In this document: piece after piece, positions 25,265-38,700 of the stretch
Position numbering within the stretch: position 1 is the stretch's first letter
Layout: every line of letters begins with the position of its first letter
NCBI RefSeq assembly: GCF_032854445.1
Contig: NW_027018064.1
Coordinates: 1 to 64,000, forward strand
Source: Liolophura sinensis
Lineage: Eukaryota; Mollusca; Polyplacophora; Chitonida; Chitonidae
Direction: 5' to 3'
DNA: 64,000 bases
Translations under genes and position numbers: made by a program
The notes under the pieces: generated by a model
Told to the model about the DNA's origin: nothing
The model's database searches: none
Seen by the model: the letters and a program-made list of their open reading frames with translations, nothing else

Positions 25265-28200
25265 GACGTATTTTGTGACGAGAAATCGAATGGTGCAAAC
25301 CGCGTTGCTCTCCGACCAATACTTTTGGCTGTAGCGACAATTGAATGATCATTTATGTCATAATTAAGTGCGTAGCAACGGCTCTTACTCCATGGAAACC
25401 AGGGAAATTTGCAATTTTTCAACAGCTGCCGATACCTGGCTCAATTCCGCATCTTTTGTCACCTTATTTATGTGGGTATGTGGTCAGTTGTACTTTTTAC
25501 AGCAGACTGTATCAAGTACCTTTTGTTTTTTATGTACAAATGGTGTGGTTTTTCTACACGTAGATAAAGACATTGAGATTGTCTTGCACTTAGAAGTAAG
25601 GCAATTGCTGGGTGAGTTAAATGGGCTTAGCCCAAAGATTTCAGGTCTTCTGGGCTACCGAAGGGCACATAACTTATAGTCAAAAGTTGAATATAGTAAT
25701 GACCAGTCGCGATTGTACAGAGTACAGTGTAGCCGATTTCAATTAACAAAAAGACCAGGCAAAAATGCAAAAGTAAAAAAACTGTTCCAGTGCTGCTGGT
25801 AAGAGGCTAATCCGACGTATTTTCTGACGAGAAATCGAATGGTGCAAACCGCGTTGCTCTCCGACCAATACTTTTGGCTGTAGCGACAATTCAATGATCA
25901 TTTATGTCATAATCACGTGCCCAGCAACGGCTCTTACTCCATGGAAACCAGGGATATTTGCAATTTGTCAACAGCTGCCGATGCCTGGCCCAATTCCGCA
26001 TCTTTTGGCACTTTACTGAAGTGGGTCAGTGTTCAGTTGTACTTTTTACAGCAGACTGTATCAAGTACCTTGTGTTTTTCACGTACAAATGGTCTGGTTT
26101 TTCTACACGTAGATAAAGACATTGAGATTGTCTTGCACTTAGAAGTAAGGCAATTGCTGGGTGAGTTAAATGGGCTTAGCCCAAAGATTTGACGTCTTCT
26201 GGGCTACCAAAGGGCACATAACATATAGTAAAAAGTTGAATATAGTAATGACCAGTCGCAATGGTACATAGTACAGTGTAGCCGATTTCAATTAACAAAA
26301 AGACCAGGTAAAAATGCAAAAGTGGAAAAACTGTTCCAGTGCTGCTGTTAAGAGGCTAATCCGACGTATTTTGTGACGAGAAATCGAATGGTGCAAACCG
26401 TGTTGCTCTCCGACCAATACTGTTGGCTGTAGTGACAATTGAATGATCATTTATGTCATAATCACGTGCCCAGCAACGGCTCTTACTCCATGGAAACCAG
26501 GGATATTTGCAATTTTTTAACAGCTGCCGATGCCTGGCCCAATTCCGCATCTTTTGGCACCTTATAAATGTGGGTCAGTGTTTAGTTGTACTTTTTACAG
26601 CAGACTGTATCAAGTACCTTGTGTTTTTTATGTACAAATGGTCCTGGTTTTTCTACACGTAGATAAAGACATTGAGATTGTCTTGGACTTAGAAGTAAGA
26701 CAATTGCTGGGTGAGTTAAATGGGGCTTGGCCCAAAAGATTTCAGGTCTTCTGGGCTACCAGAAGGGCACATCACTTATAGTCAAAAGTTGAATATAGTA
26801 ATGACCAGTCGCGATTGTACAGAGTACAGTGTAGCCGATTTCAATTAACAAAAAGACCAGGTAAAAATGCAAAAGTGGAAAAACTGTTCCAGTGCTGCTG
26901 GTAAGAGACTAATCCGACGTATTTTGTGACGAGAAATCGAATTGTGTGCAAACTGCGTTGCTCTCCGACCAATACTTTTGGCTGTAGTGACAATTGAATC
27001 ATCATTTATGCCATAATCACGTGCACAGCAACGGCTCTTACTCCATGGAAACCAGGGGAAATTTGCAATTTTTCAACAGCTGCCGATGCCTGGCTCAATT
27101 CCGCATCTTTTGGCACCTTACTGAAGTGGGTCAGTGTTCAGTTGTACTTTTTACAGCAGACTGTATCAAGTACCTTGTGTTTTTCACGTACAAATGGTGT
27201 GGTTTTTCTACACGTAGATAAAGACATTGAGATTGTCTTGGACTTAGAAGTAAGACAATTGCTGGGGTGAGTTAAATGGGCTTGGCCCAAAGATTTCAGG
27301 TCTTCTGGGCTACCGAAGGGCACATAACTTATAGTCAAAAGTTGAACTATAGTAATGACCAGTCGCGATTGTTCAGAGTACAGTGTAGCCGGTTTCAATT
27401 AACAAAAAGACCAGGCAAACATGCAAAAGTGGAAAAACTGTTCCAGTGCTAATAGTAAGAGGCTAATCCGACGTATTTTCTGACGAGAAATCGAATGGTG
27501 CAATCCGCGTTGCTCTCCGACCAATACTTTTGGCTGTAGCGACAATTGAATGATCATTTATGTCATAATCACGTGCGTAGCAACGGCTCTTACTCCATGG
27601 AAACCAGGGAAATTTGCAATTTGTCAACAGCTGCCGATGCCTGGCTCAATTCCGAATCTTTTGGCACCTTACTGAAGTGGGTCAGTGTTCAGTTGTACTT
27701 TTTACAGCAGACTGTATCAAGTACCTTGTGTTTTTCACGTACAAAATGGTGTGGTTTTTCTACACGTAGATAAAGACATTGAGATTGTCTTGCACTTAGA
27801 AGTAAGGCAATTGCTGGGTGAGTTAAATGGGCTTGGCCCAAAGATTTCAGGTCTTCTGGGCTACCGAAGGGCACATAACTTATAGTCAAAAGTTGAATAT
27901 AGTAATGACCAGTCGCGATTGTACAGAGTACAGTGTAGCCGATTTCAATTAACAAAAAGACCAGGCAAAAATGCAAAAGTGGAAAAAACTGTTCCAGTGT
28001 TGCTGGTAAGAGGCTAATTCGACGTAATTTTGTGACGACAAATCGAATGGTGCAAACCGCGTTGCTCTCCGACCAATACTTTTGGCTGTAGTGACAATTG
28101 AATGATAATTGATGTCATAATCACGTGCCCAGCAACGGCTCTTACTCCATGGAAACCAGGGAAATTTGCAATTTTTCAACAGCTGCCGATGCCTGGCTCA

Positions 28201-31200
28201 ATTCCGCATCTTTTGGCACCTTACTGAAGTGGGTCAGTGTTCAGTTGTACTTTTTTACAGCAGACTGTATCAAGTACCTTGTGTTTTTTTATGTACAAAT
28301 GGTCTGGTTTTTCTACACGTAGATAAAGACATTGAGATTGTCTTGCACTTAGAAGTAAGGCAATTCCTGGGTGAGTTAAATGGGCTTAGTCCAAAGATTT
28401 CAGGTCTTCTGGGCTACCGAAGGGCACATAACTTATAGTCAAAAGTTGAATATAGTAATGACCAGTCGCGATTGTACAGAGTACAGTGTAGCCGATTTCA
28501 ATTAACAAAAAGACCAGGTAAAAATGCAAAAGTGGAAAAACTGTTCCAGTGCTGCTGGTAAGAGGCTAATCCGACGTATTTTCTGACGAGAAATTGAATT
28601 GTGCAAACACGCGTTTCTCTCCGACCAATACTTTTGGCTGTAGTGACAATTTAATGATCATTTATGCCATAACCACGTGCACAGCAACGGCTCTTACTCC
28701 ATGGAAACCAGGGAAATTTGCAATTTTTCAACAGCTGCCGATGCCTGGCTCAATTCCGCATCTTTTGGCACCTTACTGAAGTGGGTCAGTGTTCAGTTGT
28801 ACTTTTTACAGCAGACTGTATCAAGTACCTTGTGTTTTTCACGTACAAATGGTCTGGTTTTTCTACACGTAGATAAAGACATTGAGATTGTCTTGGACTT
28901 AGAAGTAAGACAATTGCTGGGTGAGTTAAATGGGCTTGGCCCAAAGATTTCAGGTCTTCTGGGCTACCGAAGGGCACATAACTTATAGTCAAAAGTTGAA
29001 TATAGTATTGACCAGTCGCGATTGTACAGAGTACAGTGTAGCCGGTTTCAATTAACAAAAAGACCAGGCAAACATGCAAAAGTGGAAAAAAATGTTCCAG
29101 TACTGCTTGTAAGAGGCTAATCCGACGTATTTTATGACGAAAAATCGAATGGTGCAAACCGCGTTGCTCTCCGACCAATACTTTTGGCAGTAGGGACAAT
29201 TGAATGATCATTGATGTCATAATCACGTGCATACCAACGGCTCTTACTCCATGGAAACCAGGGAAATTTGCAATTTTTCAACAGCTGCCGATGCCTGGCT
29301 CAATTCCACATCTTTTGGCACCTTACTGAAGTGGGTCAGTGTTAAGTTGTACTTTTTACAGCAGACTGTATCAAGTACCTTTTGATTTTTATGTACAAAT
29401 GGTGTGGTTTTTCTACACGTAGATAAAGACATTGAGATTGTCTTGGACTTAGAAGTAAGACAATTGCTGGGTGAGTTAAATGGGCTTGGCCCAAAGATTT
29501 CAGGTCTTCTGGGCTACCGAAGGGCACATAACTTATAGTCAAAAGTTGAATATAGTAATGACCAGTCGCGATTGTACAAAGTACAGTGTAGCCGATTTCA
29601 ATTAACAAAAAGACCAGGTAAAAATGCAAAAGTGGAAAAATTGTTCTAGTGTTGCTGGTAAGAGGCTAATCCGACGTATTTTGTGACGAAAAGTCGAATG
29701 GTGCAAACCGCGCTGCTCTCCGACCAATACTTTTGGCTGTAGTGACAATTGAATGATCATTGATGTCATAATCACGTGCCCAGCAACGGCTCTTACTCCA
29801 TGGAAACCAGGGAAATTTGCAATTTTTCAACAGCTGCCGATGCCTGGCTCAATTCCGCATCTTTTGGCACCTTACTGACGTGGGTCAGTGTTTAGTTGTA
29901 CTTTTTACAGCAGACTGTATCAAGTACCGTGTGTTTTTTATGTACAAATGGTGTGGTTTTTCTACACGTAGATAAAGACATTGAGATTGTCTTGCACTTA
30001 GAAGTAAGGCAATTGCTGGGTGAGTTAAATGGGCTTAGTCCAAAGATTTCAGGTCTTCTGGGCTACCGAAGGGCACATAACTTATAGTCAAATGTTGAAT
30101 ATAGTAATGACCAGTCGCGATTGTACAGAGTACAGTGTAGCCGATTTCAATTAACAAAAAGACCAGGCAAAAATGCAAAAGTGGAAAAAACTGTTCCAGT
30201 GCTGCTGGTAAGAGGCTAATCCGACGAATTTTGTGACGAGAAATCGAATTATGCAAACCGCGTTGCTCTCCGACCAATACTTTTGGCTGTAGTGACAATT
30301 GAATGATTATTTATGCCACAACCACGTGCACAGCAACGGCTCTTACTCCATGGAAACCAGGGAAATTTGCAATTTTTCAACAGCTGCCGATGCCTGGCTC
30401 AATTCCGCATCTTTTGGCACCTTACTGAAGTGGGTCAGTGTTCAGTTGTACTTTTTACAGCAGACTGTATCAAGTACCTTGTGTTTTTCACGTACAAATG
30501 GTGTGGTTTTTCTACACGTAGATAAAGACATTGAGATTGTCTTGGACTTAGAAGTAAGACAATTGCTGGGTGAGTTAAATGGGCTTGGCCCAAAGATTTC
30601 AGGTCTTCTGGGCTACCGAAGGGCACATAACTTATAGTCAAAAGTTGAATATAGTATTGACCAGTCGCGATGGTACATAGTACAGTGTAGCCGATTTCAA
30701 TTAACAAAAAGACCAGGCAAAAATGCAAAAGTGGAAAAACTGTTCCAGTGCTGCTGGTGAGAGGCTAATCCGACGTATTTTGTGACGAGAAATCGAATGG
30801 TGCAAACTGCATTGCTCTCCGACCAATACTTTTGGCTGTAGTGACAATTGAATGATCATTTATGTCATAATCACGTGCCCAGCAACGGCTCTTACTCCAT
30901 GGAAACCAGGGAAATTTGCAATTTTTCAACAGCTGCCGATGCCTGGCTCAATTCCGAATCTTTTGGCACCTTACTGAAGTGGGTCAGTGTTCAGTTGTAC
31001 TTTTTACAGCAGACTGTATCAAGTACCTTGTGTTTTTTATGTACAAATGGTCTGGTTTTTCTACACGTAGATAAAGACATTGAGATTGTCTTGCACTTAG
31101 AAGTAAGGCAATTGCGGGGTGAGTTAAATGGGCTTAGTCCAAAGATTTCAGGTCTTCTGGGCTACCGAAGGGCACATAACTTATAGTCAAAAGTTGAATA

Positions 31201-34200
31201 TAGTAATGACCAGTCGCGATTGTACAGAGTACAGTGTAGCCGATTTCAATTAACAAAAAGACCAGGTAAAAATGCAAAAGTGGAAAAACTGTTCCAGTGC
31301 TGCTGGTAAGAGGCTAATCCGACGTATTTTGTGACGAGAAATCGAATTGGGCAAACCGCGTTGCTCTCCGACCAATACTTTTGGCTGTAGTGACAATTGA
31401 ATGATCATTTATGCCATAACCACGTGCACAGCAACGGCTCTTACTCCATGGAAACCAGGGAAATTTGCAATTTTTCAACAGCTGCCGATGCCTGGCTCAA
31501 TTCCGCATCTTTTGGCACCTTACTGAAGTGGGTCAGTGTTCAGTTGTACTTTTTACAGCAGACTGTATCAAGTACCTTGTGTTTTTCACGTACAAATGGT
31601 CTGGTTTTTCTACACGTAGATAAAGACATTGAGATTGTCTTGGACTTAGAAGTAAGACAATTGCTGGGTGAGTTAAATGGGCTTGGCCCAAAGATTTCAG
31701 GTCTTCTGGGCTACCGAAGGGCACATAACTTATAGTCAAAAGTTGAATATAGTATTGACCAGTCGCGATTGTACAGAGTACAGTGTAGCCGGTTTCAATT
31801 AACAAAAAGGCCAGGCAAACATGCAAAAGTGGAAAAAATGTTCCAGTACTGCTTGTAAGAGGCTAATCCGACGTATTTTATGACGAAAAATCGAATGGTG
31901 CAAACCGCGTTGCTCTCCGACCAATACTTTTGGCAGTAGGGACAATTGAATGATCATTGATGTCATAATCACGTGCCCAGCAACGGCTCTTACTCCATGG
32001 AAACCAGGGAAATTTGCAATTTTTCAACAGCTGCCGATGCCTGGCTCAATCCCACATCTTTTGGCACCTTACTGAAGTGGGTCAGTGTTAAGTTGTACTT
32101 TTTACAGCAGACTGTATCAAGTACCTTTTGATTTTTATGTACAAATGGTGTGGTTTTTCTACACGTAGATAAAGACATTGAGATTGTCTTCGACTTAGAA
32201 GTAAGACAATTGCTGGGTGAGTTAAATGGGCTTAGCCCAAAGATTTCAGGTCTTCTGGGCTACCGAAGGGCACATAACTTATAGTCAAAAGTTGAATATA
32301 GTAATGACCAGTCGCGATTGTACAAAGTACAGTGTAGCCGGTTTCAAATAACAAAAAGACCAGGCAAAAATGCAAAAGTGGAAAAACTGTTCCAGTGTTG
32401 CTGGTAAGAGGCTAATCCGACGTATTTTGTGACGAGAAATCGAATGGTGCAAACCGCGTTGCTCTCCGACCAATACTTTTGGCTGTAGTGACAATTGAAT
32501 GATCATTGATGTCATAATCACGTGCCCAGCAACGGCTCTTACTCCATGGAAACCAGGGAAATTTGCAATTTTTCAACAGCTGCCGATGCCTGGCTCAATT
32601 CCGCATCTTTTGGCACCTTACTGAAGTGGGTCAGTGTTCAGTTGTACTTTTTACAGCAGACTGTATCAAGAACCTTGTGTTTTATATGTAGAAATGGTCT
32701 GGTTTTTCTACACGTAGATAAAGACATTGAGATTGTCTTCGACTTAGAAGTAAGGCAATTGCTGGGTGAGTTAAATGCGCTTAGCCCAAAGATTTCAGGT
32801 CTTCTGGGCTACCGAAGGGCACATAACTTATAGTCAAAAGTTGAATATAGTAATGACCAGTCGCGATTGTACAGAGTACAGTGTAGCCGATTTCAATTAA
32901 CAAAAAGACCAGGTAAAAATGCAAAAGTGGAAAAACTGTTCCAGTGTTGCTGGTAAGAGGCTAATCCGACGTATTTTGTGACGAGAAATCGAATGGTGCA
33001 AACCGCGTTGCTCTCCGACCAATACTTTTGGCTGTAGTGACAATTGAATGATCATTTATGTCATAATCCCGTGCGTAGCAACGGCTCTTACTCCATGGAA
33101 ACCAGGAAAATTTGCAATTTTTCAACAGCTGCCGATCCCTGGCTCAATTCCACATCTTTTGGCACCTTACTGAAGTCGGTCAGTGTTCAGTTGTACTTTT
33201 TGCAGCAGACTGTATCAAGAACCTTGTGTTTTATATGTACAAAAGGTCTGGTTTTTCTACACGTAGATAAAGACATTGAGATTGTCTTCGACTTAGAAGT
33301 AAGGCAATTGCTGGGTGAGTTAAATGCGCTTAGCCCAAAGATTTCAGGTCTTCTGGGCTATCGAAGGGCACATAACTTAAAGTCAAAAGTTGAATATAGT
33401 AATGACCAGTCGCGATTGTACAGAGTACAGTGTAGCCGATTTCAATTAACAAAAAGACCAGGTAAAAATGCAAAAGTGGAAAAACTGTTCCAGTGTTGCT
33501 GGTAAGAGGCTAATCCGACGTATTTTGTGACGAGAAATCGAATGGTGCAAACCGCGTTGCTCTCCGACCAATACTTTTGGCTGTAGTGACAATTGAATGA
33601 TCATTTATGTCATAATCACGTGCCCAGCAACGTCTCTTACTCCATGCAAACCAGGGAAATTTGCAATTTTTCAACAGCTACCGATGCCTGGCCCAATTCC
33701 GCATCTTTTGGCACCTTACTGAAGTGGGTCAGTGTTCAGTTGTACTTTTTACAGCAGACTGTATCAAGTACCTTGTGTTTTTTACGTACAAATGGTCTGG
33801 TTTTTTTACACGTAGATAACAACATTGAGATTGTCTTGCACTTAGAAGTAAGACAATTGCTGGGTGAGTTAAATGGGCTTGGCCCAAGGATTTCAGGTCT
33901 TCTGGGCTACCGAAGGGCACATAACTTATAGTCAAAAGTTGAATATAGTAATGACCAGTCGCGATTGTACAGAGTACAGTGTAGCCGGTTTCAATTAACA
34001 AAAAGACCAGGCAAACATGCAAAAGTGGAAAAAATGTTCCAGTACTGCTTGTAAGAGGCTAATCCGACGTATTTTATGACGAAAAATCGAATGGTGCAAA
34101 CCGCGTTGCTCTCCGACCAATACTTTTGGCTGTAGGGACAATTGAATGATCATTGATGTCATAATCACGTGCATACCAACGGCTCTTACTCCATGGAAAC

Positions 34201-35722
34201 CAGATAAATTTGCAATTTTTCAACAGCTGCCGATGCCTGGCTCAATTCCACATCTTTTGGCACCTTACTGAAGTGGGTCAGTGTTCAGTTGTACTTTTTA
34301 CAGCAGAATGTATCAAGTACCTTTTGATTTTTATGTACAAATGGTGTGGTTTTTCTACACGTAGATAAAGACATTGAGATTGTCTTGCACTTAGAAGTAA
34401 CACAATTCCTGGGTGAGTTAAATGGGCTTAGCCCAAAGATTTCAGGTCTTCTGGACTACCGAAGGGCACATAACTTATAGTCAAAAGTTGAATATAGTAA
34501 TGACCAGTCGCGATTGTACAGAGTACAGTGTAGCCGATTTCAATTAACAAAAAGACCAGGTAAAAATGCAAAAGTGGAAAAACTGTTCCAGTGCTGCTGG
34601 CAAGAGGCTAATCCGACGTTATTTTGTGACGAGAAATCGAATGGTGCAATCCGCGTTGCTCTCCGACCAATACTTTTGGCTGTAGCGACAATTAAATAAT
34701 CATTTATGTCATAATCACGTGCGTAGCAACGGCTCTTACTCCATGGAAACCAGGGAAATCTGCAATTTTTCAACAGCTGCCGATGCCTGGCTCAATTCCG
34801 CATCTTTTGGCACCTTACTGAAGTGGGTCAGTGTTCAGTTGTACTTTTTACAGCAGACTGTATCAAGTACCTTGTGTTTTTTCATGTACAAATGGTGGTG
34901 GTTTTTCTACACGTAGATAAAGACATTGAGATTGTCTTGGACTTAGAAGTAAGACAATTGCTGGGTGAGTTAAATGGGCTTGGCCCAAAGATTTGACGTC
35001 TTCTGGGCTACCGAAGGGCACATAACTTATAGTCAAAAAGTTGAATATAGTAATGACCAGTCGCGTTGGTACATAGTACAGTGTAGCCGATTTCAATTAA
35101 CAAAAAGACCAGGTAAAAATGCAAAATTGGAAAAACTGTCTTAGTGCTGCTGGCAAGAAAAAAATCCGACGTATTTTGTGACGAGAAATCGAATGGTGCA
35201 ATCCGCGTTGCTCTCCGACCAATACTTTTGGCTGTAGCGACAATTGAATAATCATTTATGTCATAATCACGTGCATACCAACGGCTCTTACTCCATGGAA
35301 ACCAGGGAAATTTGCAATTTTTTCAACAGCTGCCGATACCTGGCTCAATTCCGCATCTTTTGGCACCTTACTGAAGTGGGTCAGTGTTCAGTTGTACTTT
35401 TTACAGCAGACTGTATCAAGTACCTTGTGTTTTTCATGTACAAATGGTGTGGTTTTTCTACACGTAGATAAAGACATTGAGATTGTCTTCGACTTTTTTA
35501 GAAGTAAGGCAATTGCTGGGTGAGTTAAATGGGCTTAGCCCAAAGATTTGACGTCTTCTGGGCTACCGAAGGGCACATAACATATAGTCAAAAGTTGAAT
35601 ATAGTAATGACCAGTCGCGATTGTACAGAGTACAGTGTAGCCGATTTCAATTAACAAAAAGACGCAGGTAAAAATGCAAAAGTGGAAAAATTGTTCCAGT
35701 GATGCTGGTAAGAGGCTAATCC
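25265..35722 (+). repeat. Units U47-U65, mosaic segment with two indel-rich patches
   Basis: Nineteen full units. U49-U53 (26363-29123) and U64-U65 (34615-35722) have lengths of 551-555 bp from many one-base insertions and one five-base T insertion near 35494. Between the patches the spacing is 549 bp. U53-U54 and U58-U59 share rare alleles ('tatgccataaccacg', 'gtactgcttgtaagagg', 'ggcagtaggg') at a shift of about 2747 bp, a 5-unit echo. U63 repeats 'gtactgcttgtaagagg'. No gene is present. Confidence 0.9.
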
Positions 35723-38700
35723 GACGTATTTTGTGACGAGAAATCGAATGGTGCAAACCGCGTTGCTCTCCGACCAAAACTTTTGGCTGTAGTGACAATT
35801 GAATGATCATTGATGTCATAATCACGTGCCCAGCAACGGCTCTTACTACATGGAAACCAGGGAAATTTGCAATTTTTCAACAGCTGCCGATGCCTGGCTC
35901 AATTCCGCATCTTTTGGCACCTTACTGAAGTGGGTCAGTGTTCAGTTGTACTTTTTACAGCAGACTGTATCAAGTACCTTGTGTTTTTTATGTACAAATG
36001 GTCTGGTTTTTCTACACGTAGATAAAGACATTGAGATTGTCTTGCACTTAGAAGTAAGGCAATTGCTGGGTGAGTTAAATGGGCTTAGCCCAAAGATTTC
36101 AGGTCTTCTGGGCTACCGAAGGGCACATAATTTATAGTCAAAAGTTGAATATAGTAATGACCAGTCGCGATTGTACAGAGTACAGTGTAGCCGATTTCAA
36201 TTAACAAAAAGACCAGGCAAAAATGCAAAAGTGGAAAACCTGTTCCAGTGCTGCTGGTAAGAAGCTGATCCGACGTATTTTGTGACGAGAAATCGAATGG
36301 TGCAATCCGCGTTGCTCTCCGACCAATACTTTTGGCTGTAGCGACAATTGAAAGATCATTTATGTCATAATCACGTGCGTAGCAACGGCTCTTACTCCAT
36401 GGAAACCAGGGAAATTTGCAATTTTTCAACAGCTGCCGATGCCTGGCTCAATTCCGAATCTTTTGGCACCTTACTGAAGTGGGTCAGTGTTCAGTTGTAC
36501 TTTTTACAGCAGACTGTATCAAGTACCTTGTTTTTTTTTATGTACAAATGGTGTGGTTTTTCTACACGTAGATAAAGACATTGAGATTGTCTTGGACTTA
36601 GAAGTAAGACAATTCCTGGGTGAGTTAAATGGGCTTAGCCCAAAGATTTCAGGTCTTCTGGGCTACCGAAGGGCACATAACTTATAGTCAAAAGTTGAAT
36701 ATAGTAATGACCAGTCGCGATTGTACAGAGTACAGTGTAGCCGATTTCAATTAACAAAAAGACCAGGTAAAAATGCGAAAGTGGAAAAACTGTTCCAGTG
36801 CTGCTGGTAAGAGGCTAATCCGACGTATTTTGTGACAAGAAATCGAATGGTGCAAACGGCGTTGCTCTCCGACCAATACTTTTGGCTGTAGCGCCAATTA
36901 AATAATCATTTATGTCATAATCACGTGCGTAGCAACGGCTCTTACTCCATGGAAACCAGGGAAATTTGCAATTTTTCAACAGCTGCCGATACCTGGCTCA
37001 ATTCCGCATCTTTTGGCACCTTACTGAAGTGGGTCAGTGTTCAGTTGTACTTTTTACAGCAGACTGTATCAAGTACCTTGTGTTTTTCATGTACAAATGG
37101 TGTGGTTTTTCTACACGTAGATAAAGACATTGAGATTGTCTTGCACTTAGAAGTAAGACAATTGCTGGGTGAGTTAATTGGGCTTGGCCCAAAGATTTCA
37201 GGTCTTCTGGGCTACCGAAGGGCACATAACATATAGTCAAAAGTTGAATATAGTAATGACCAGTCGCGATTGTACAGAGTACAGTGTAGCCGGTTTCAAT
37301 TAACAAAAAGACCAGGCAAAAATGCAAAAGTGGAAAAACTGTTCCAGTGCTACTAGTAAGAGGCTAATCCGACGTATTTTGTGACGAGAAATCGAATGGT
37401 GCAATCCGCGTTGCTCTCCGACCAATACTTTTGGCTGTAGCGACAATTGAATGATCATTTATGTCATAATCACGTGCGTAGCAACGGCTCTTACTCCATG
37501 GAAACCAGGGAAATTTGCAATTTTTCAACAGCTGCCGATGCCTGGCTCAATTCCGAATCTTTTGGCACCTTACTGAAGTGGGTCAGTGTTCAGTTGTACT
37601 TTTTACAGCAGACTGTATCAAGTACCTTGTGTTTTTCATGTACAAATGGTGTGGTTTTTCTACACGTAGATAAAGACATTGAGATTGTCTTGCACTTAGA
37701 AGTAAGACAATCGCTGGGTGAGTTAAATGGGCTTAGCCCAAAGATTTCAGGTTTTCTGGGCTACCGAAGGGCACATAACTTATAGTAAAAAGTTGAATAT
37801 AGTAATGACCAGTCGCGATTGTACAGAGTACAGTGTAGCCGATTTCAATTAACAAAAAGACCAGGCAAAAATGGAAAAGTGGAAAAACTGTTCCAGTGCT
37901 GCTGGTAACAGGCTAATCCGACGTATTTTGTGACGAGAAATCGAATGGTGCAAACCGCGTTGCTCTCCGACCAATACTTTTGGCTGTAGCGACAATTGAA
38001 TGATCATTTATGTCATAATCACGTGCGTAGCAACGGCTCTTACTCCATGGAAACCATGGATATTTGCAATTTTTCAACACCTGCCGATGCCTGGCCCAAT
38101 TCCGCATCTTTTGACACCTTATAAATGTGGGTCAGTTTTTAGTTGTACTTTTTACAGCAGACTGTATCAAGTACCTTGTGTTTTTCATGTACAAATGGTG
38201 TGGTTTTTCTACACGTAGATAAAGACATTGAGATTGTCTTGGACTTAGAAGTAAGACAATTGCTGGGTGAGTTAAATGGGCTTGGCCCAAAGATTTCAGG
38301 TCTTCTGGGCTACCGAAGGGCACAGAACATATAGTCAAAAGTTTAATATAGTAATGACCAGTCGCGATTGTACAGAGTACAGTGTAGCCGGTTTCAATTA
38401 ACAAAAAGACCAGGCAAAAATGCAAAAGTGGAAAAACTGTTCCAGTGCTACTAGTAAGAGGCTAATCCGACGTATTTTGTGACGAGAAATCGAATGGTGC
38501 AAACTGCGTTGCTCTCCGACCAATACTTTTGGCTGTAGCGACAATTGAATGATCATTTATGTCTTAATTACGTGCGTAGCAACGGCTCTTACTCCATGCA
38601 AACCAGGGAAATTTGCAATTTTTCAACAGCTGCCGATGCCTGGCTCAATTCCGCATCTTTTGGCACCTTACTGAAGTGGGTCAGTGTTCAGTTGTACTTT

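Noticed and set aside
25825-25836. Hammerhead ribozyme core ('ctgacgagaaa')
   Set aside because: CTGANGA is followed at once by GAAA with no stem II, and I see no matching stems I and III with a cleavage site. Most units read 'gtgacga' instead.
33044-33505. 153-codon open frame, + strand
   Set aside because: Open only because 'cttatag' is 'cttaaag' in this unit; TTG start, no recognised domain, no gene context.
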